Shown: positions 10,510 to 18,470, numbered from the stretch's first letter. The stretch: 64,000 bases of DNA from Pseudoalteromonas espejiana DSM 9414 (GCF_002221525.1 NZ_CP011028.1:3447501-3511500), one strand, 5' to 3'. A program made the numbers and translations. Notes: generated from the sequence alone by a model not told the origin.

Positions 10510-10820
10510 GATCATCCTTTCAAACGTGCAAATAATGTTCTTATCATAGCGAGTGTTAGCTTTAAAATCATTGTAGTTACAATAAAAAAGCTGTTTATTG
10601 TAATTTATTTAATTTGAAATGAATTTATGCTTAAAAGTAAACTTGGCGAAATTGGTGACTGAAAGTAAAGCTCATCAAGTTTAAATCTAGCCAAGTATTG
10701 AACCATACAACGTTGCATCCCTTGAATTGTTAGGTATGATGCACGGCCCTGTTGCTATTGGCGTATTTGCGCTAAAATAAAGCAGCTAAAAAATGTATCT
10801 ACTCGGAGACTCTACAAGGC
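10510..10820. other. Intergenic region between asmA-like gene and 10821 gene
   Basis: About 310 bases with divergent genes on both sides and no credible ORF. It holds a perfect 10-bp inverted repeat at 10577-10603, listed separately. ATCATA at 10543-10548, read on the minus strand, gives TATGAT, a possible -10 for the asmA-like gene. On the plus strand TAAAAT at 10773-10778 with TTGCTA at 10752-10757 (15-base spacer) is a weak promoter candidate for the downstream gene. Confidence 0.5.
10577..10603. repeat. Perfect 10-bp inverted repeat
   Basis: TTACAATAAA (10577-10586) and TTTATTGTAA (10594-10603) are exact reverse complements separated by 7 bases. Neither side carries the G+C-rich stem of a terminator. 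It lies between divergent promoters, so an operator is possible; the regulator is unknown. Confidence 0.5.
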
Positions 10821-11984
10821 ATGAAAAAACTGCTAATTTCACCGTCAAAAATGGCGCTAGGCGAACAAGAAAGTCAAATTTACCAAAATATTTTGAAGCA
10901 AGCTTCAGAACTAAGCCTAAACCTAATGGCCGTGAAAGTAGAAAACCACCCAGAGGACTTTTTAGGTTGGTGTTACGAGCTACTCAGCGCAAGTAAAGAC
11001 CGTATAAATTACGACTTATTAGAGCCACAGCAATTACCAGTGCTAAAAAAGCTACATGATCAACTCATATCTGCAATTAGCTTTTTACAGCTTAAAACGC
11101 TACGAGTAGCCCCTTGGCCTGTAATTAGTATGTTTGTAGAGCAACACAAAGATATAATTGCATTAGAAGAGCAACTACGCCTTACTACGTATGTGCAAAA
11201 TATTCGTAAGCAAGCGTTAAAAGATATGATCCCTGAGGACTTGTTGGCATTTAGTGGTAAACATACTGCCACGCTTGACCCAAGTACGTATAACTTCGAC
11301 GTTGAGTGGTTTGCATCAACTAAAAGCGCTAAAGGTTTTCATCAAATGTTAGCCGACTTACCTGGTGCGTTTGACGATGCACTTGCCAACATCCCACTTG
11401 AAGGTGATGTAAGCCAAGGTGATTACCAACAATTTGTTGTTACTTATTTACTTGCCTTTAACGGCAGTGATGAAAAACCAACACTTGCCCCTGCTACACG
11501 TTTATTAGCAATGCGCCGCCCTGATGTATTTACACCTATTAGTAATAGCCGCCTTGATGCATTATGCGCAGCATTAGGTATTACAAAGTTAAATAATCGC
11601 GACTTTGAACGTTACTGGCAAGATGTGGTACAAAGCATTCATGCCATGTCGTGGTTTAAAATGGCAACCGGCAGCAATGAGCTAGAAGCGCAGCTTGTTA
11701 ATATAAAAGCGTTGCTACCGTGCTTTTTTTATTACGCAGATAAAAACACAGCCGATAACTCAAATTATATTAAGCTTTTAAATAAACCGAAGCGCAGCAC
11801 AACAAGTGCCGGAAAACCGCAGCGTAGAGGTAAAGAGTCAGCCGAAATACTTGTAGACCGCGCACTTGCAGCCGATGACATACCAGAGCACATTCGCAGT
11901 AAACGAGACTCTATTATTAGCGAAGTACAAAAAGGTCGCGGCGTAAACGAAACAATTAGTCTTATGCGCACTATATTTGGCTAA
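10821..11984 (+). CDS. Uncharacterised 387-residue protein
   Basis: I do not recognise the family. The product starts MKKLLISPSKMALGEQES, has no signal peptide or membrane segment, and looks like a soluble, mostly helical cytoplasmic protein. A central stretch, RLLAMRRPDVFTPISNSRLD with a nearby DFERYWQDVVQSIHAMSWF, looks like a conserved core. The last 60 residues are very basic (KPKRSTTSAGKPQRRGKES), suggesting nucleic-acid contact or an exposed tail. AAGG abuts the ATG and GGAG lies 12 bases upstream, so the start is uncertain; M11 is an alternative. It stands alone, with hairpins downstream. Confidence 0.8.
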   Translation: MKKLLISPSKMALGEQESQIYQNILKQASELSLNLMAVKVENHPEDFLGWCYELLSASKDRINYDLLEPQQLPVLKKLHDQLISAISFLQLKTLRVAPWPVISMFVEQHKDIIALEEQLRLTTYVQNIRKQALKDMIPEDLLAFSGKHTATLDPSTYNFDVEWFASTKSAKGFHQMLADLPGAFDDALANIPLEGDVSQGDYQQFVVTYLLAFNGSDEKPTLAPATRLLAMRRPDVFTPISNSRLDALCAALGITKLNNRDFERYWQDVVQSIHAMSWFKMATGSNELEAQLVNIKALLPCFFYYADKNTADNSNYIKLLNKPKRSTTSAGKPQRRGKESAEILVDRALAADDIPEHIRSKRDSIISEVQKGRGVNETISLMRTIFG

Positions 11985-11992
11985 ACATACCT

Positions 11993-12039
11993 AACCTAAC
12001 TGTATTTTTCTGGTGCAGTTAGGTTAAATTATGCACCAG
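11993..12039 (+). terminator. Two mutually exclusive hairpins after the 387-residue gene
   Basis: Hairpin A pairs AACCTAACTG (11993-12002) with CAGTTAGGTT (12016-12025), a perfect 10-bp stem. Hairpin B pairs CTGGTGCA (12010-12017) with TGCACCAG (12032-12039), a perfect 8-bp stem, with TTTTTT about 10 bases later. The two share bases 12010-12025 and cannot form together. At least one probably ends the upstream transcript. Confidence 0.5.
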
Positions 12040-12261
12040 CAGCGTGCGTTTTTTAATTAACCACAACAACCCTCTTCCCTCCTAAAAACTCTCAACACAT
12101 TGTTTTATAAAAGTAAAAAACTAGTTTTATACAAATCATTTTAAGCTGGCACATACAGTGCAATTGCATTCCCTGTTAAACAATAAAACACCGCCAGTCA
12201 AAGGGTTGCCAATAAGAGAATAAAAACCTAGGCGATAAAAATCATATAACGGGAAATGGAC

Positions 12262-12948
12262 ATGCTAAGACTAAAAAAAACCATCGCAATTAGCGCAATT
12301 GCATTAATGGGTGCTACATCTTTAACATCAACAGCCGTACATGCAGAAGTAACAGCAAACGCAGCGGCTACGTCTAACTACTTATGGCGTGGTCAAGAGC
12401 AAACTGGGGGCGATGCTGCTATTTCTGGCGGTATTGATTACGCTGATGAGTCAGGCTTTTATGTAGGTACATGGGCATCAAATGCTTCATGGGCCGACGA
12501 GATGACTTACGAGCTTGATGTTTACGCTGGCTTTGGTGGCGATATCAACGACACTTTTAGTTACGATGTAGGCTACATTTATTACGCTTACCCAGATGCA
12601 GCTTCTGAAGCTGATGCTGATTTTTCTGAGATTTACGGTAGCATTAGCGCCGAAGGTTTTACCTTTGGTGCAGCATTACTTGCTACTTCAGCGGCTGATG
12701 GCGATGGCACCGACTTTGGTGACTCATTATACCTAAATGCTGATTACAGCTTTGCTGTTGGCAGCAATGGTACTGAAGTTGCCCTGCACTTAGGTCACTA
12801 TTCTGGCGACTTTATTGGTGACGATAACATTATTGATTACGGTATTTCTGTATCAAAAGATGGTTTTACTTTTGGCGTGTCTGACACCGACATGGATGAG
12901 TCAGATGTTAAAGTTTACGTAGGTTATGCGGTAGACTTTACGCTTTAA
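12262..12948 (+). CDS. TorF family putative porin (TIGR02001-like)
   Basis: Small outer-membrane beta-barrel protein. A signal peptide (LKKTIAISAIALMGATSLTS to VHA, about residues 4-28) precedes the mature start EVTANAAATSNYLWRGQEQT, the family signature. Alternating aromatic strands follow, and the protein ends VYVGYAVDFTL with a C-terminal aromatic/hydrophobic strand. GGGA lies 7 bases before the ATG at 12262 but only 1-2 before the ATG at 12256, so I prefer the former (228 residues). Acidic residues dominate the loops. The transported substrate is unknown. A terminator follows. Confidence 0.88.
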   Translation: MLRLKKTIAISAIALMGATSLTSTAVHAEVTANAAATSNYLWRGQEQTGGDAAISGGIDYADESGFYVGTWASNASWADEMTYELDVYAGFGGDINDTFSYDVGYIYYAYPDAASEADADFSEIYGSISAEGFTFGAALLATSAADGDGTDFGDSLYLNADYSFAVGSNGTEVALHLGHYSGDFIGDDNIIDYGISVSKDGFTFGVSDTDMDESDVKVYVGYAVDFTL

Positions 12949-12976
12949 AACAGAATGTGTTACTTGCTGCAACACT

Positions 12977-13005
12977 AAGGGCCTTTTGGCCCTTTTCTCG
13001 TTTTT
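12977..13005 (+). terminator. Intrinsic terminator of porin gene
   Basis: AAGGGCC (12977-12983), a TTTT loop and GGCCCTT (12988-12994), followed by a T-rich tract that runs through 13005. It lies 29 bases after the porin stop. Confidence 0.85.
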
Positions 13006-13291
13006 AGGGCAGCCTAAATACTCATAACGCCCTCTAAAGTTAGCAGCTAATACGCTCTATCATACGCCTCAGTTAATCAATCACGACCTCCTTGCTGTTA
13101 AATCATTTACCTATAATGCCAACTCGCTTAATTGACTAAACTATTTTTAGGCAAGAGAAACGTGGCGAAACCTAGCCGAAGTTCGCTATTTAATTGTTCT
13201 AAACAGAGGCTTTAACGCAGCCAGCTACTACGTTTAGACCTGAAGTGATTAAGTATTATTGAGGGTTAGAGTTATACACATTAGCTAAAAC

Positions 13292-13318
13292 AAAAAAGGC
13301 CGCACTAAATGCGGCCCT
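13292..13318 (-). terminator. Intrinsic terminator of M1 relic
   Basis: On the minus strand GGCCGCA (13310-13316) pairs with TGCGGCC (13298-13304) across a 5-base loop, followed by TTTTTTG (13297 to 13291). The stem starts about 20 bases after the stop of the truncated peptidase gene. Confidence 0.85.
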
Positions 13319-13336
13319 TAAGTTAGTCGCTAATCA

Positions 13337-14113
13337 TTAAAACTTAGCTAGATTGTTTTTACTGTCTTTATCTACAAGCTTAATGAACGGGTCTACCCCT
13401 GCGTACACGGGCTTTTCTTTTACTTTTAGCTCAATAGTATTAGTACCAGACACTATTTGATGCTTTTGCGAGTAAATAACAAAGTCTTCAGCGAGTAGGT
13501 TTTCAGGGTCATCGCTAAATAATGCAATATCAATTAGCTGATCGAGCGGCTGCTCGGTTTCTTCACCTTGTCCATCGGCATGCTGCTTAGTTGCTTCAAC
13601 GCTCAGTGTTACTGTGTAAAAGCCTTCGCTATCAACATCATCTGTAACCGACACTTCTTTCATTTCAAGCTCATAAAGCGTTATATATTTAAACTGATCG
13701 TCAATAAAACGCTGTTCAGCTTGTGTTGCATCTCGCTTTAAATAACTAAGTAAATCAAGTGTGGTTGGGTATGGCGTTGATTGGTATTTAAACTCATTCA
13801 AAAACGCTTTAAGTGCGGCATTTAAGCGCTCTTCACCTAATCGGTCATACAAAGCCATCATCACAACCGAGCCTTTATTGTAATGAAGATATTGTTGAGA
13901 CTGCGTTTTATACAGCGGCATTTCTTCAAAGGCTTCGCCAGTACGGCCCATTAAGTATCTATCTAACTCGTACTTTAAGAATTTACGAAGCTTCTCGGCG
14001 CCAAAGCGTTTTTTTAGCACCATAAGTGCGCTGTATTGGGAAAGCGATTCAGAAATAACCGCACTACCTTCTACATTAGCCCCCGATACTTGATTCACCC
14101 ACATTTGTAACAA
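13337..14113 (-). pseudogene. C-terminal relic of an M1-family aminopeptidase (ABC-permease/M1 hybrid type)
   Basis: The 258-codon frame matches the part of M1 (gluzincin) aminopeptidases just after the catalytic helix: WVNQVSGANVEGSAVISESL, then LQYLHYNKGSVV-like text (QQYLHYNKGSVVMMALYDRL). The HExxH zinc motif, the whole N-terminal peptidase region and any ABC-2 permease half are missing. The frame closes upstream at a TAG near 14128, and only TTG or an internal ATG could start it. Homologues in Alteromonadales are about 1,200 residues. The remaining codons look undamaged and the terminator survives, so the truncation may be recent. It cannot have peptidase activity alone. Confidence 0.85.
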
Positions 14114-14202
14114 TAAATAAACACGCTAGGTAATAATACTTGCCTCGCATTTATTCAGTCGGTATAAAAACCACACACACCATTTATAAGAAGCGTAAAG
14201 CC

Positions 14203-14880
14203 ATGCAAAAACATCAAAGCCAACCACTAAACGACTTTATAGAATACCCTCACGATGAAATGCTAAAGCGTGCAAACGAATTTTTACAAACTAGTCAGCG
14301 CCGCCATAGTATTCGCAGCTTTAGCGACCGACCAGTACCTAAAAATATAATTGAAGCATGTATTAAAGCAGCTGGTACTGCACCAAGTGGGGCCAATCAC
14401 CAACCGTGGCATTTTGTGGCTATAAACAGTAGCGATGTAAAAAAACAAATAAGAGAGGCCGCCGAAAAACTAGAGCGCTCTTTTTATGAAGGCAGAGCAG
14501 GAGAAGAATGGCTCGATGCGCTAAAGCCGTTAGGCACCGATGCTAGTAAACCTTATTTAGAACACGCACCTTGGCTTATTGCCGTATTTAGTCAAAAAAA
14601 GGGCGGCGTAAACACCGATGATATAAACACCAATTATTATGTGCATGAGTCTGTTGGCTTAGCTACCGGCTTTTTAATTCAAGCTCTACACCGTAGTGGT
14701 TTAGCAACACTTACCCATACCCCAAAACCAATGAGCTTTTTAACCGATATATGTAAGCGCGACAAAGACAACGAACGCCCTTACATGTTACTTATTGCAG
14801 GCTACCCAAGCGATGATGCAACAGTACCTGCCCATGCACTTGATAAAAAATCGCTTAATGAAATTGCGACCTTTATTTAA
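14203..14880 (+). CDS. Nitroreductase-fold flavoprotein, iodotyrosine deiodinase-like
   Basis: FMN-dependent nitroreductase-superfamily protein of 225 residues from the ATG at 14203; an in-frame TTG at 14140 is less likely. RRHSIRSFSDRPVP (33-46) and the FMN-binding APSGANHQPWHF (60-71) mark the family. E91, Y95 and K116 have the same spacing (4 and 25 residues) as the Glu-Tyr-Lys substrate-binding triad of iodotyrosine deiodinase. This suggests reductive dehalogenation of halotyrosines rather than general nitroreduction. It is divergent from the M1 relic and faces an ArsR gene on the other strand. Substrate identity is inferred. Confidence 0.9.
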   Translation: MQKHQSQPLNDFIEYPHDEMLKRANEFLQTSQRRHSIRSFSDRPVPKNIIEACIKAAGTAPSGANHQPWHFVAINSSDVKKQIREAAEKLERSFYEGRAGEEWLDALKPLGTDASKPYLEHAPWLIAVFSQKKGGVNTDDINTNYYVHESVGLATGFLIQALHRSGLATLTHTPKPMSFLTDICKRDKDNERPYMLLIAGYPSDDATVPAHALDKKSLNEIATFI

Positions 14881-14887
14881 AAACACA

Positions 14888-15196
14888 TTATTTAGCCGTA
14901 CTTTGCTTGCAAAACCACTCGTAAAGTAACGTAATAATCGACTCAACTTTTGGGTCGATTAGCGAATAATAAATAGTGTGCCCATCGCGGCGAGTCGCTA
15001 CTAGCTGCGCTTTGCGTAAACTCGCTAAATGCTGAGACAAAGCAGACTGGGCCAAAGGAATATTTTTATTTAACTCACCCACACTTTGCTCACCTTGCAA
15101 CAAACTACATAAAATCATTAAGCGACTTTTATTAGCCATAAGTTTTAAAAATTGCTCTGCCTGCTGAGCGTTTTCGGCAAGTTGTTCAATATTCAT
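14888..15196 (-). CDS. ArsR-family repressor of BigR/YgaV (persulfide-sensing) type
   Basis: Winged-helix repressor of 102 residues. The recognition helix carries LAQSALSQHLASLRKAQLV and the wing RRDGHTIYYSL. C30 (in LMILCSLLQG) and C96 (in EWFCKQ) are 66 residues apart, the spacing of the two redox cysteines in BigR, SqrR and YgaV, which form a sulfide- or persulfide-responsive disulfide or polysulfide bridge. No metal-binding CxC motif of ArsR or SmtB type is seen. The divergent neighbour is a rhodanese, which fits a sulfur-stress role. A palindrome overlaps its likely promoter, suggesting autorepression. Confidence 0.88.
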   Translation of the reverse strand: MNIEQLAENAQQAEQFLKLMANKSRLMILCSLLQGEQSVGELNKNIPLAQSALSQHLASLRKAQLVATRRDGHTIYYSLIDPKVESIITLLYEWFCKQSTAK

Positions 15197-15225
15197 TGTG
15201 ATACTTAGTTATTTTGCGTGCTTTA

Positions 15226-15231
15226 ATTATA
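15226..15231 (-). promoter_or_regulatory. Probable -10 element of the ArsR-family gene
   Basis: ATTATA on the plus strand reads TATAAT on the minus strand, a perfect -10, about 30 bases upstream of the ATG. The -35 region falls inside the imperfect palindrome at 15237-15260, so a bound repressor would block polymerase. Confidence 0.55.
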
Positions 15232-15236
15232 GACTT

Positions 15237-15260
15237 TTACATTAGTAAGTTCTAATATAA
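15237..15260. promoter_or_regulatory. Probable operator 1 (imperfect palindrome)
   Basis: TTACATTAG (15237-15245) and CTAATATAA (15252-15260) match as inverted arms at 8 of 9 positions with a 6-base centre. The site covers the spacer and -35 region of the ArsR-family promoter. The ATTAG/CTAAT core is shared with the adjacent perfect palindrome. Confidence 0.6.
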
Positions 15261-15286
15261 TTAACATTAGTGGTTACTAATGTTAA
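15261..15286. promoter_or_regulatory. Probable operator 2 (perfect palindrome)
   Basis: TTAACATTAGT (15261-15271) and ACTAATGTTAA (15276-15286) are exact 11-bp inverted arms around GGTT. It abuts operator 1 and shares the ATTAG/CTAAT core, as expected of two binding sites for one dimeric winged-helix repressor. Confidence 0.65.
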
Positions 15287-15480
15287 TACCAATAGATGTA
15301 AATCATCGGTAATACAGTTTTTATTAGTGGCTGTGCCGTTACAATTTCGATGCTTTTAAACTACTTTGTTGAGAGTAGCTTTCAATTTTTAACACATTTA
15401 TTGGCATTAACTTAGTGCAATCAAATTACACCGAGCGACGCCCGTAAGTGTCTTTTTCGCAAAAGAGGATTTACCTACTC

Positions 15481-15825
15481 ATGCTTACTTCAATTCCTGA
15501 TTTACTAAAAATTATCACACCTAACCAACGCCGTATTGATGCAGCGCAAGCAAAGCAAGAGCTTGAACAAAATAAAGGGCTGCTTATTGATGTACGCGAA
15601 CCTGCTGAGCATGCCAATGTAGCTACGGTTGGGGCAATTAATATTCCTCGCGGATTACTTGAAATGAAGCTAATGGAAATAGAAAAAGACCCAGCCCGCC
15701 CTATTTACTTACATTGTGCCAGCGGCGCTCGCGCCACATTAAGCGCAGAAGCGCTAACCCGCGTTGGCTACGAAAACGTAACGGTTATAACTTGTAACGC
15801 AACGCAAGTAAGTGAAGTTTTTTAA
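15481..15825 (+). CDS. Single-domain rhodanese-like sulfurtransferase
   Basis: Rhodanese-fold protein of 114 residues. The active loop LHCASGAR places the persulfide-carrying cysteine at C79, and CH2-type motifs DVREPAEH (37-44) and GAINIPRG (51-58) are present. The N-terminal 20 residues are unmatched helix. No signal peptide is apparent, so it is probably cytoplasmic. An in-frame GTG at 15448 is an alternative start; the ATG at 15481 has GAGG 12 bases upstream, so the choice is moderate. Its divergent neighbour is a BigR-type repressor. Confidence 0.9.
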   Translation: MLTSIPDLLKIITPNQRRIDAAQAKQELEQNKGLLIDVREPAEHANVATVGAINIPRGLLEMKLMEIEKDPARPIYLHCASGARATLSAEALTRVGYENVTVITCNATQVSEVF

Positions 15826-15891
15826 CTGCTTCATAAAAAAGTAACCTAAATTGCCTACACTTTGCTTTTTACACTTAACAGGTACAAAGCA

Positions 15892-17670
15892 ATGGCATTT
15901 ACACGGAGAAGTTTTTTAAAAGCATCGGCAGCAGGATTTGGCGCTGCCGTATTATCACTTGGTTTAACAGGTTGTAGGTTTGATGACGATGACGACACAC
16001 CTGTTAGCTTTGATCACGGTGTCGCCAGCGGCGACCCGCTAAGCGATAGCTTAATTATTTGGACCCGTGTAACCCCACTTAATATAACAACTAAAACATT
16101 AAACGTGCAGTGGCAAGCCGCCACAGATAAAAGCTTTACTAATATTGTTCACGATGGTGAAGCACGCATAAGTGATACCACCGATTTTACGCTTAAAGTT
16201 GATTTACAAGGGCTCGATGCCAACACCGTTTATTACTACCGCTTTAACGCACACGGAAAAACCTCCCCTATCGGGCAAGGAAAAACACTACCTGTAGGTA
16301 ACGTAGATAAAGTAAAACTAGCAGTTGTATCATGCGCAAATTACCCTGCCGGGTATTTCCATGTGTATGGTGAAATTGCTAAGCAAAGCGATTTAGATGC
16401 CGTATTACATTTAGGTGATTACATTTACGAGTACAGCAATACTGGCTATGCAACCGAAGACGCTGCGCAATTAGACCGACTTCTCCCCCTTGATAACAGC
16501 AGTGAAATTATCGCGCTTACCGATTACAGAAAACGCTATGCAAATTATCGCCTCGATGCCGACTTACAAGCAGCCCATAGCCACTGTGCATTTATAACGG
16601 TATGGGACGACCACGAAATTACCAACGACACATGGCGCGAAGGCGCAGAAAACCATAACGAAGGTGAAGGCGAATTTAGCCAACGTAAACTCAATGCACT
16701 CCAAGCTTACTTTGAGTGGATGCCAATTCGTAATGTAGCCGATAAAGAGCGTATTTATCGTCGCTTTGAATTTGGTAACTTAGTTTCTTTATACATGCTA
16801 GATACCCGCGTATTGGCCCGTGATGAACAGCTTAGCTATAGCGATTTTGATCTCACAACCCCTGCGGGACAAAGTGCATTTGCCGCAGCAATTGGTGCGA
16901 GTGATCGCGCATTATTAGGCAGTGAACAACTTACTTGGCTTAGCGATGCAATAACGACCTCAAGTACACAATGGCAAGTATTAGGGCAGCAAGTGCTAAT
17001 GACCAAAATGCATTTACCTGTAGAAGTAATGCTGCTACTAGCTAGCTTACAAAGTACGCAAGCAAGTGGTGGCGATCCTAGTGTTTTACTCGCACAGGCA
17101 AATATTTTATTTGCAGAGCTGGCGCAAATTAAAGGCCGAGTATTAGCGGGTGACCCAAGCGTTACAGCCGCTGAGCTTGCACGGGTAGAAACTACCATAC
17201 CGTATAATCTTGATGCATGGGATGGCTACGCCTACGAGCGAGAAGTGTTATTAGGCACCGCTATTGCTGCACAAAAAAACTTAGTGGTTTTAGCCGGTGA
17301 TACCCATAATGGTTGGGCAGGAGAGCTTAAAACTGATGCCAATAACCCTATTGCAGCATCACAAAATGCAGGAGTTGAGTTTGCAACTGCCTCGGTTTCA
17401 TCGCCAGGGCTTGAAAAGTATTTAGCGCTAAACACACAAGATGCGCAAACCGTGGCGCAAATAGAGCAAGTGATTGCTTTGTTAGTTGACGACCTTGCTT
17501 ATAATAATTTAGTAGAGCGCGGCTACTTAACCGTTACTTTTACACCCACACAAGCCAGTGCTAACTGGAACTATATAAGCACAATTAAAGCACGTGAGTA
17601 TCAGGTTGTTGAAAGCCGTACCAAAGAGCTTAGTATGCTTGCGGGGCAAGCTCAATTACAAAGCGTTTAA
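15892..17670 (+). CDS. phoD: PhoD-like alkaline phosphatase/phosphodiesterase, Tat lipoprotein
   Basis: Metal-dependent phosphomonoesterase or phosphodiesterase of the PhoD family. A Tat motif TRRSFLK at residues 4-10 precedes a hydrophobic stretch ending SLGLTGC, a lipobox, so the mature protein is probably exported folded and lipid-anchored. The PhoD N-terminal domain begins FDHGVASGDPLSDSLIIWTR. Metal-site blocks are VVSCANYPAGYFHVYGEIA, LHLGDYIYEY, VWDDHEITND and VLAGDTHNGW. The ATG at 15892 starts the Tat signal exactly. An acidic run DDDDD follows the lipobox. No PHO box was recognised. Its stop overlaps the convergent PH-domain gene. Confidence 0.93.
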   Translation: MAFTRRSFLKASAAGFGAAVLSLGLTGCRFDDDDDTPVSFDHGVASGDPLSDSLIIWTRVTPLNITTKTLNVQWQAATDKSFTNIVHDGEARISDTTDFTLKVDLQGLDANTVYYYRFNAHGKTSPIGQGKTLPVGNVDKVKLAVVSCANYPAGYFHVYGEIAKQSDLDAVLHLGDYIYEYSNTGYATEDAAQLDRLLPLDNSSEIIALTDYRKRYANYRLDADLQAAHSHCAFITVWDDHEITNDTWREGAENHNEGEGEFSQRKLNALQAYFEWMPIRNVADKERIYRRFEFGNLVSLYMLDTRVLARDEQLSYSDFDLTTPAGQSAFAAAIGASDRALLGSEQLTWLSDAITTSSTQWQVLGQQVLMTKMHLPVEVMLLLASLQSTQASGGDPSVLLAQANILFAELAQIKGRVLAGDPSVTAAELARVETTIPYNLDAWDGYAYEREVLLGTAIAAQKNLVVLAGDTHNGWAGELKTDANNPIAASQNAGVEFATASVSSPGLEKYLALNTQDAQTVAQIEQVIALLVDDLAYNNLVERGYLTVTFTPTQASANWNYISTIKAREYQVVESRTKELSMLAGQAQLQSV

Positions 17671-18206
17671 CGCTTCGCCTCTAAAGCAGCCAAGCGCGTA
17701 TCTATTCGTTCTACCACCTCAACTAAGCGGGCAAGTAATGCTTGGTTGAGGTGATCTTCAGCAAACTCTTCCATTTTAGGTGCTTGCGCAGCTAAGTTAT
17801 CTTTTTGCTCAAGTATGGCTTCTCTAAACTCACTTGCCTTTACAACACCAAGTAATGACACCAATGCACCATGGCCAGATTGCCCGGCGGTTTCAAAGCT
17901 TAAGCGGTATAAGCCAAATAAACGCATCAACGGTCCTTGGCTCAGCCCAACATCGGTTATTTTTTCAAGTGGTATCGATTTTTCTTCTTTAAATAAAATA
18001 CCGCGTTTAACAACCAGTTTTTGCGTGAGTAATTGCGCCGACATAGCCGCTAAAATTTTACCTGCCACCAGCCAAACAATAATTAACACCACAGGTATGA
18101 GCGGAATAGTCACCAGCGCTAAGGCGCTAAAAAGGCATGCCGTAGTCATCCAGTATTGCTTCACTTTGGGATCAAAGCTGGCACTTTTTAAAACAGGGTT
18201 GCTCAT
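17667..18206 (-). CDS. Bacterial PH-domain membrane protein (YdbS/DUF304-like)
   Basis: A 179-residue protein with two closely spaced hydrophobic segments (about 22-52, ACLFSALALVTIPLIPVVLI onward). A bacterial PH-like beta domain follows (about 58-125) with KLVVKRGILFKEEKSIPLEK and ITDVGLSQGPLMRLFGLYRL, typical of bPH_2 proteins. The C-terminal 50 residues are acidic and probably coiled coil. The function is unknown; relatives are often linked to envelope homeostasis. It is convergent with phoD, overlapping by 3-4 bases. Confidence 0.85.
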   Translation of the reverse strand: MSNPVLKSASFDPKVKQYWMTTACLFSALALVTIPLIPVVLIIVWLVAGKILAAMSAQLLTQKLVVKRGILFKEEKSIPLEKITDVGLSQGPLMRLFGLYRLSFETAGQSGHGALVSLLGVVKASEFREAILEQKDNLAAQAPKMEEFAEDHLNQALLARLVEVVERIDTRLAALEAKR

Positions 18207-18470
18207 TGGTTTATCCTCATACCCATTTTATTAATCTAATCAAATGTGTGTCTTTATTTATTGAGATAGTTAAACACGCTTACTGTATTTAACTTACGTG
18301 ATCAATGACTTCAATGCAATTTACCCACTTACATTCAAATATACTTTCACACACTCTCTTACAAACACCAACAGTAAAAATAGCTACACTAAAGCCTATT
18401 AGTTTTGAGATGCACTTAAATTGTCTCAAGCAATTTACCGTTTTTACTTATTTAACACCTAAGGCTTTTG

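Larger units (their letters stand above)
12949..13336. other. Intergenic region between porin and M1 relic
   Basis: About 390 bases. It contains the porin terminator at its left end and the terminator of the minus-strand M1 relic at its right end. Between them (about 13010-13290) there is no ORF with a ribosome-binding site. A short reading near 13175-13235 faintly resembles a LysR N-terminus but stops at once. Confidence 0.6.

Noticed and set aside
10793..10996. Overlapping ORF at the start of the 387-residue gene
   Set aside because: It reads the same DNA in another frame, with no own ribosome-binding site and unnatural composition.
12171..12260. TGCAATTGCA palindrome and TTGCCA upstream of the porin gene as promoter or operator
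   Set aside because: The palindrome is short and no matched -10 at proper spacing was found.
13175..13235. Short plus-strand reading resembling a LysR N-terminus (EVRYLIVLNRGFNAAS)
   Set aside because: Only about 20 codons before a stop, no ribosome-binding site and no downstream continuation in any frame; similarity may be chance.
15826..15891. Search for a PHO box upstream of phoD
   Set aside because: No pair of CTGTCAT-like repeats with correct spacing was found, so PhoB control was not called.
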